Source: Planctomycetaceae bacterium (GTDB taxonomy: Bacteria; Planctomycetota; Planctomycetia; Pirellulales; Thermoguttaceae). Taken from it: 7,860 nt of DNA. The notes below the pieces were generated by a model. That model worked only from the letters and a program-made list of their open reading frames with translations, was not told the DNA's origin and did no database searches. This document shows, one piece after another, positions 7,085-7,860 of this stretch; the stretch's first letter is position 1, and each line of letters starts with the position of its first letter. Where the stretch lies: the NCBI GenBank assembly GCA_015062085.1, contig SUVI01000166.1, positions 1 to 7,860 of the forward strand. Direction: 5' to 3'. The translations under genes and the position numbers were made by a program.

Positions 7085-7101
7085 CGGGGAAGCCGTTTTT
7101 T
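7085..7101 (+). terminator. Weak candidate terminator after glgX
   Basis: CGG (7085-7087) and CCG (7093-7095) flank a GGAAG loop, directly followed by six T (7096-7101). The stem is only three GC pairs, with A-U pairs possible beyond a mismatch. It is the best candidate between glgX and the next promoter but is weaker than a standard intrinsic terminator. Confidence 0.3.
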
Positions 7102-7150
7102 GAGAAAAAAGAGCCAAAAAGTTTACTTTTTATCTTCTTTTGAGCCAAAA
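7096..7150. repeat. Cluster of three AT-rich palindromes with a 9-bp direct repeat
   Basis: Three short perfect inverted repeats follow one another: TTTTTT-GAG-AAAAAA (7096-7110), AAAAAG-TTTA-CTTTTT (7116-7131) and TTTTG-AGC-CAAAA (7138-7150). GAGCCAAAA also occurs as a direct repeat at 7111-7119 and 7142-7150, 31 bases (about three helical turns) apart. The cluster ends 26 bases before the -35 box at 7177. It could be a bent-DNA or operator region for the downstream gene, or part of a diffuse glgX terminator. Confidence 0.6.
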
Positions 7151-7176
7151 TATCACTCTGAAGGCTTGCCCATCTA

Positions 7177-7204
7177 TTGACTTTTTGGAAATTTGGTGTA
7201 CAAT
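7177..7204 (+). promoter_or_regulatory. Predicted strong sigma-70-type promoter for the caspase-like gene
   Basis: TTGACT (7177-7182) and TACAAT (7199-7204) are separated by 16 bases and each differs from the classical consensus hexamers at one position. Transcription would begin near 7211, giving a leader of about 43 bases. An AGGAA ribosome site (7243-7247) lies six bases before the ATG at 7254. It has the same 16-base spacing as the candidate promoter at 272-299. Confidence 0.65.
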
Positions 7205-7253
7205 AGGTTTCAATTATTTTTATCTGTTGAAAATTGGAAAATAGGAACAGCTT

Positions 7254-7860
7254 ATGAAAAAATTTATTCTTTTACTCATTTTGTTCCTTCTTCCGGCGCT
7301 GGTGTTTGCCGTCGAGCCGGTGAGGGAGTGGAAGTCGAAGTCGGGGAAGACGATCATTTCCGCGTCGATGGATACGGAAAACGATCCGGAACCGTCGACC
7401 GTTTATCTTCTCAAGGAAGGCAAACGTTTCAAGATCCCGTTTGCGAATCTTTCCGGCGAGGACCAGAAGTATGTGACTCAGACGCGCGAGAAAGCCGCCT
7501 CTTCCCGGACGATGGAAGAAGATTTTGGACTGGAGGAAGTCGGCAGTGAGACCGAAACCGGTTCTTTCGACCGCGGAGTGGCGATCGTGGAGAAGGGGAA
7601 TCGGTATGCGCTTTTGATCGGCGTGAATCAGTACGCGAAGCCGATCCGCTCCCTCCGTTTCTGCATGAACGACATGAAGACGCTGGCGGCGAGTTTCCAG
7701 AAGATCGGTGTGCCGGAGGAGAATATTTTTCTCATGACGGATGATTCCGAGCCGGAACGCCGTCCGACGCGGGCAAATATCGAGCGGCAGATCGAGAGCA
7801 TCACACAGCTGATGGGTGAGGGGGACCAGCTTACGATCGCGTTCAGCGGGCATGGCGTGA
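7254..7860 (+). CDS. Secreted SHD1-like plus caspase-fold (peptidase C14) protein, 3' end outside window
   Basis: The 202 visible codons begin with a clear signal peptide (Lys2-Lys3, hydrophobic 4-18, likely cut after Ala19 in VFA). Residues 26-74 (Trp26 with SGK, then LKEGKRFKIPFANLSGEDQKYV) match the SHD1-like domain, a small fold common in secreted planctomycete proteins, where it is thought to mediate binding. After an acidic linker (about 75-115), the peptidase C14/metacaspase p20 domain begins with YALLIGVNQY (118-127). It continues through Asn139-Asp140 and reaches SGHG, whose His200 is the expected catalytic histidine. The catalytic cysteine, normally 40-60 residues later in a DxC motif, lies beyond the window, so activity cannot be judged. 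Metacaspases cut after Arg or Lys. With a signal peptide, this one would work outside the cytoplasm; its target is unknown. It has its own promoter and is not obviously linked to glgX. Confidence 0.85.
   Translation, partial: MKKFILLLILFLLPALVFAVEPVREWKSKSGKTIISASMDTENDPEPSTVYLLKEGKRFKIPFANLSGEDQKYVTQTREKAASSRTMEEDFGLEEVGSETETGSFDRGVAIVEKGNRYALLIGVNQYAKPIRSLRFCMNDMKTLAASFQKIGVPEENIFLMTDDSEPERRPTRANIERQIESITQLMGEGDQLTIAFSGHGV

Noticed and set aside
7272..7853. A 193-codon antisense frame across the caspase-like gene
   Set aside because: The sense frame has a signal peptide, SHD1-like and C14 motifs, a promoter and a ribosome site. The antisense product is basic and low in motif content.
361..7860. 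A polysaccharide-utilisation locus or defence island
   Set aside because: Only two carbohydrate enzymes are present, one cytoplasmic and glycogen-specific, with no transporter, SusC/D-like pair or sulfatase. The caspase gene is exported and has no effector or sensor neighbours visible, so neither type of system is supported.

Overview
The window looks like ordinary chromosomal DNA from a planctomycete-type bacterium, probably Pirellulales-like. The evidence is a secreted protein joining an SHD1-like domain to a caspase-fold peptidase, a combination typical of Planctomycetota, together with a small exported c-type cytochrome, mid-range GC content (judged by eye, not computed) and loosely spaced genes. 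All recognisable genes lie on the + strand. The phylum is an inference; no rRNA or other phylogenetic marker is present.

Layout: (1) Positions 1-218 hold an 18-bp tandem array, cut by the window edge, that most likely encodes the hexapeptide-repeat tail (QNTDAV) of a protein ending at 216-218. (2) A leader with a good sigma-70-type promoter (272-299) precedes a 719-residue clan GH-D (GH27/GH36, alpha-galactosidase-like) glycoside hydrolase (361-2520). (3) A probable hairpin terminator and a block of 7-bp repeats separate it from a PLP-dependent decarboxylase of the histidine/serine decarboxylase type (2691-3905). (4) An exported cytochrome c'-like protein with a C-terminal CxxCH follows (3970-4761). 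(5) A second block of 7-bp repeats leads into a complete GlgX-type glycogen debranching enzyme (4823-7012). (6) A 241-bp gap with three AT-rich palindromes and a second good promoter (7177-7204) precedes a secreted SHD1-caspase protein, cut by the window end just after its catalytic histidine (7254-7860).

The genes do not form one evident pathway. Two are carbohydrate-active (a GH-D hydrolase probably acting on galactosides, and a glycogen debrancher), one is amino-acid decarboxylation, one is exported haem protein and one is an exported peptidase. The 61-64 bp gaps from decarboxylase to cytochrome to glgX permit co-transcription, while the two clear promoters mark the GH-D gene and the caspase gene as transcription starts. 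I see no mobile element, CRISPR array, tRNA, rRNA or obvious new defence system. The most interesting signals are the near-identical hexapeptide-coding repeat, the two intergenic 7-bp repeat blocks with related consensus, the palindrome cluster ahead of the caspase promoter, and the SHD1-caspase architecture itself.
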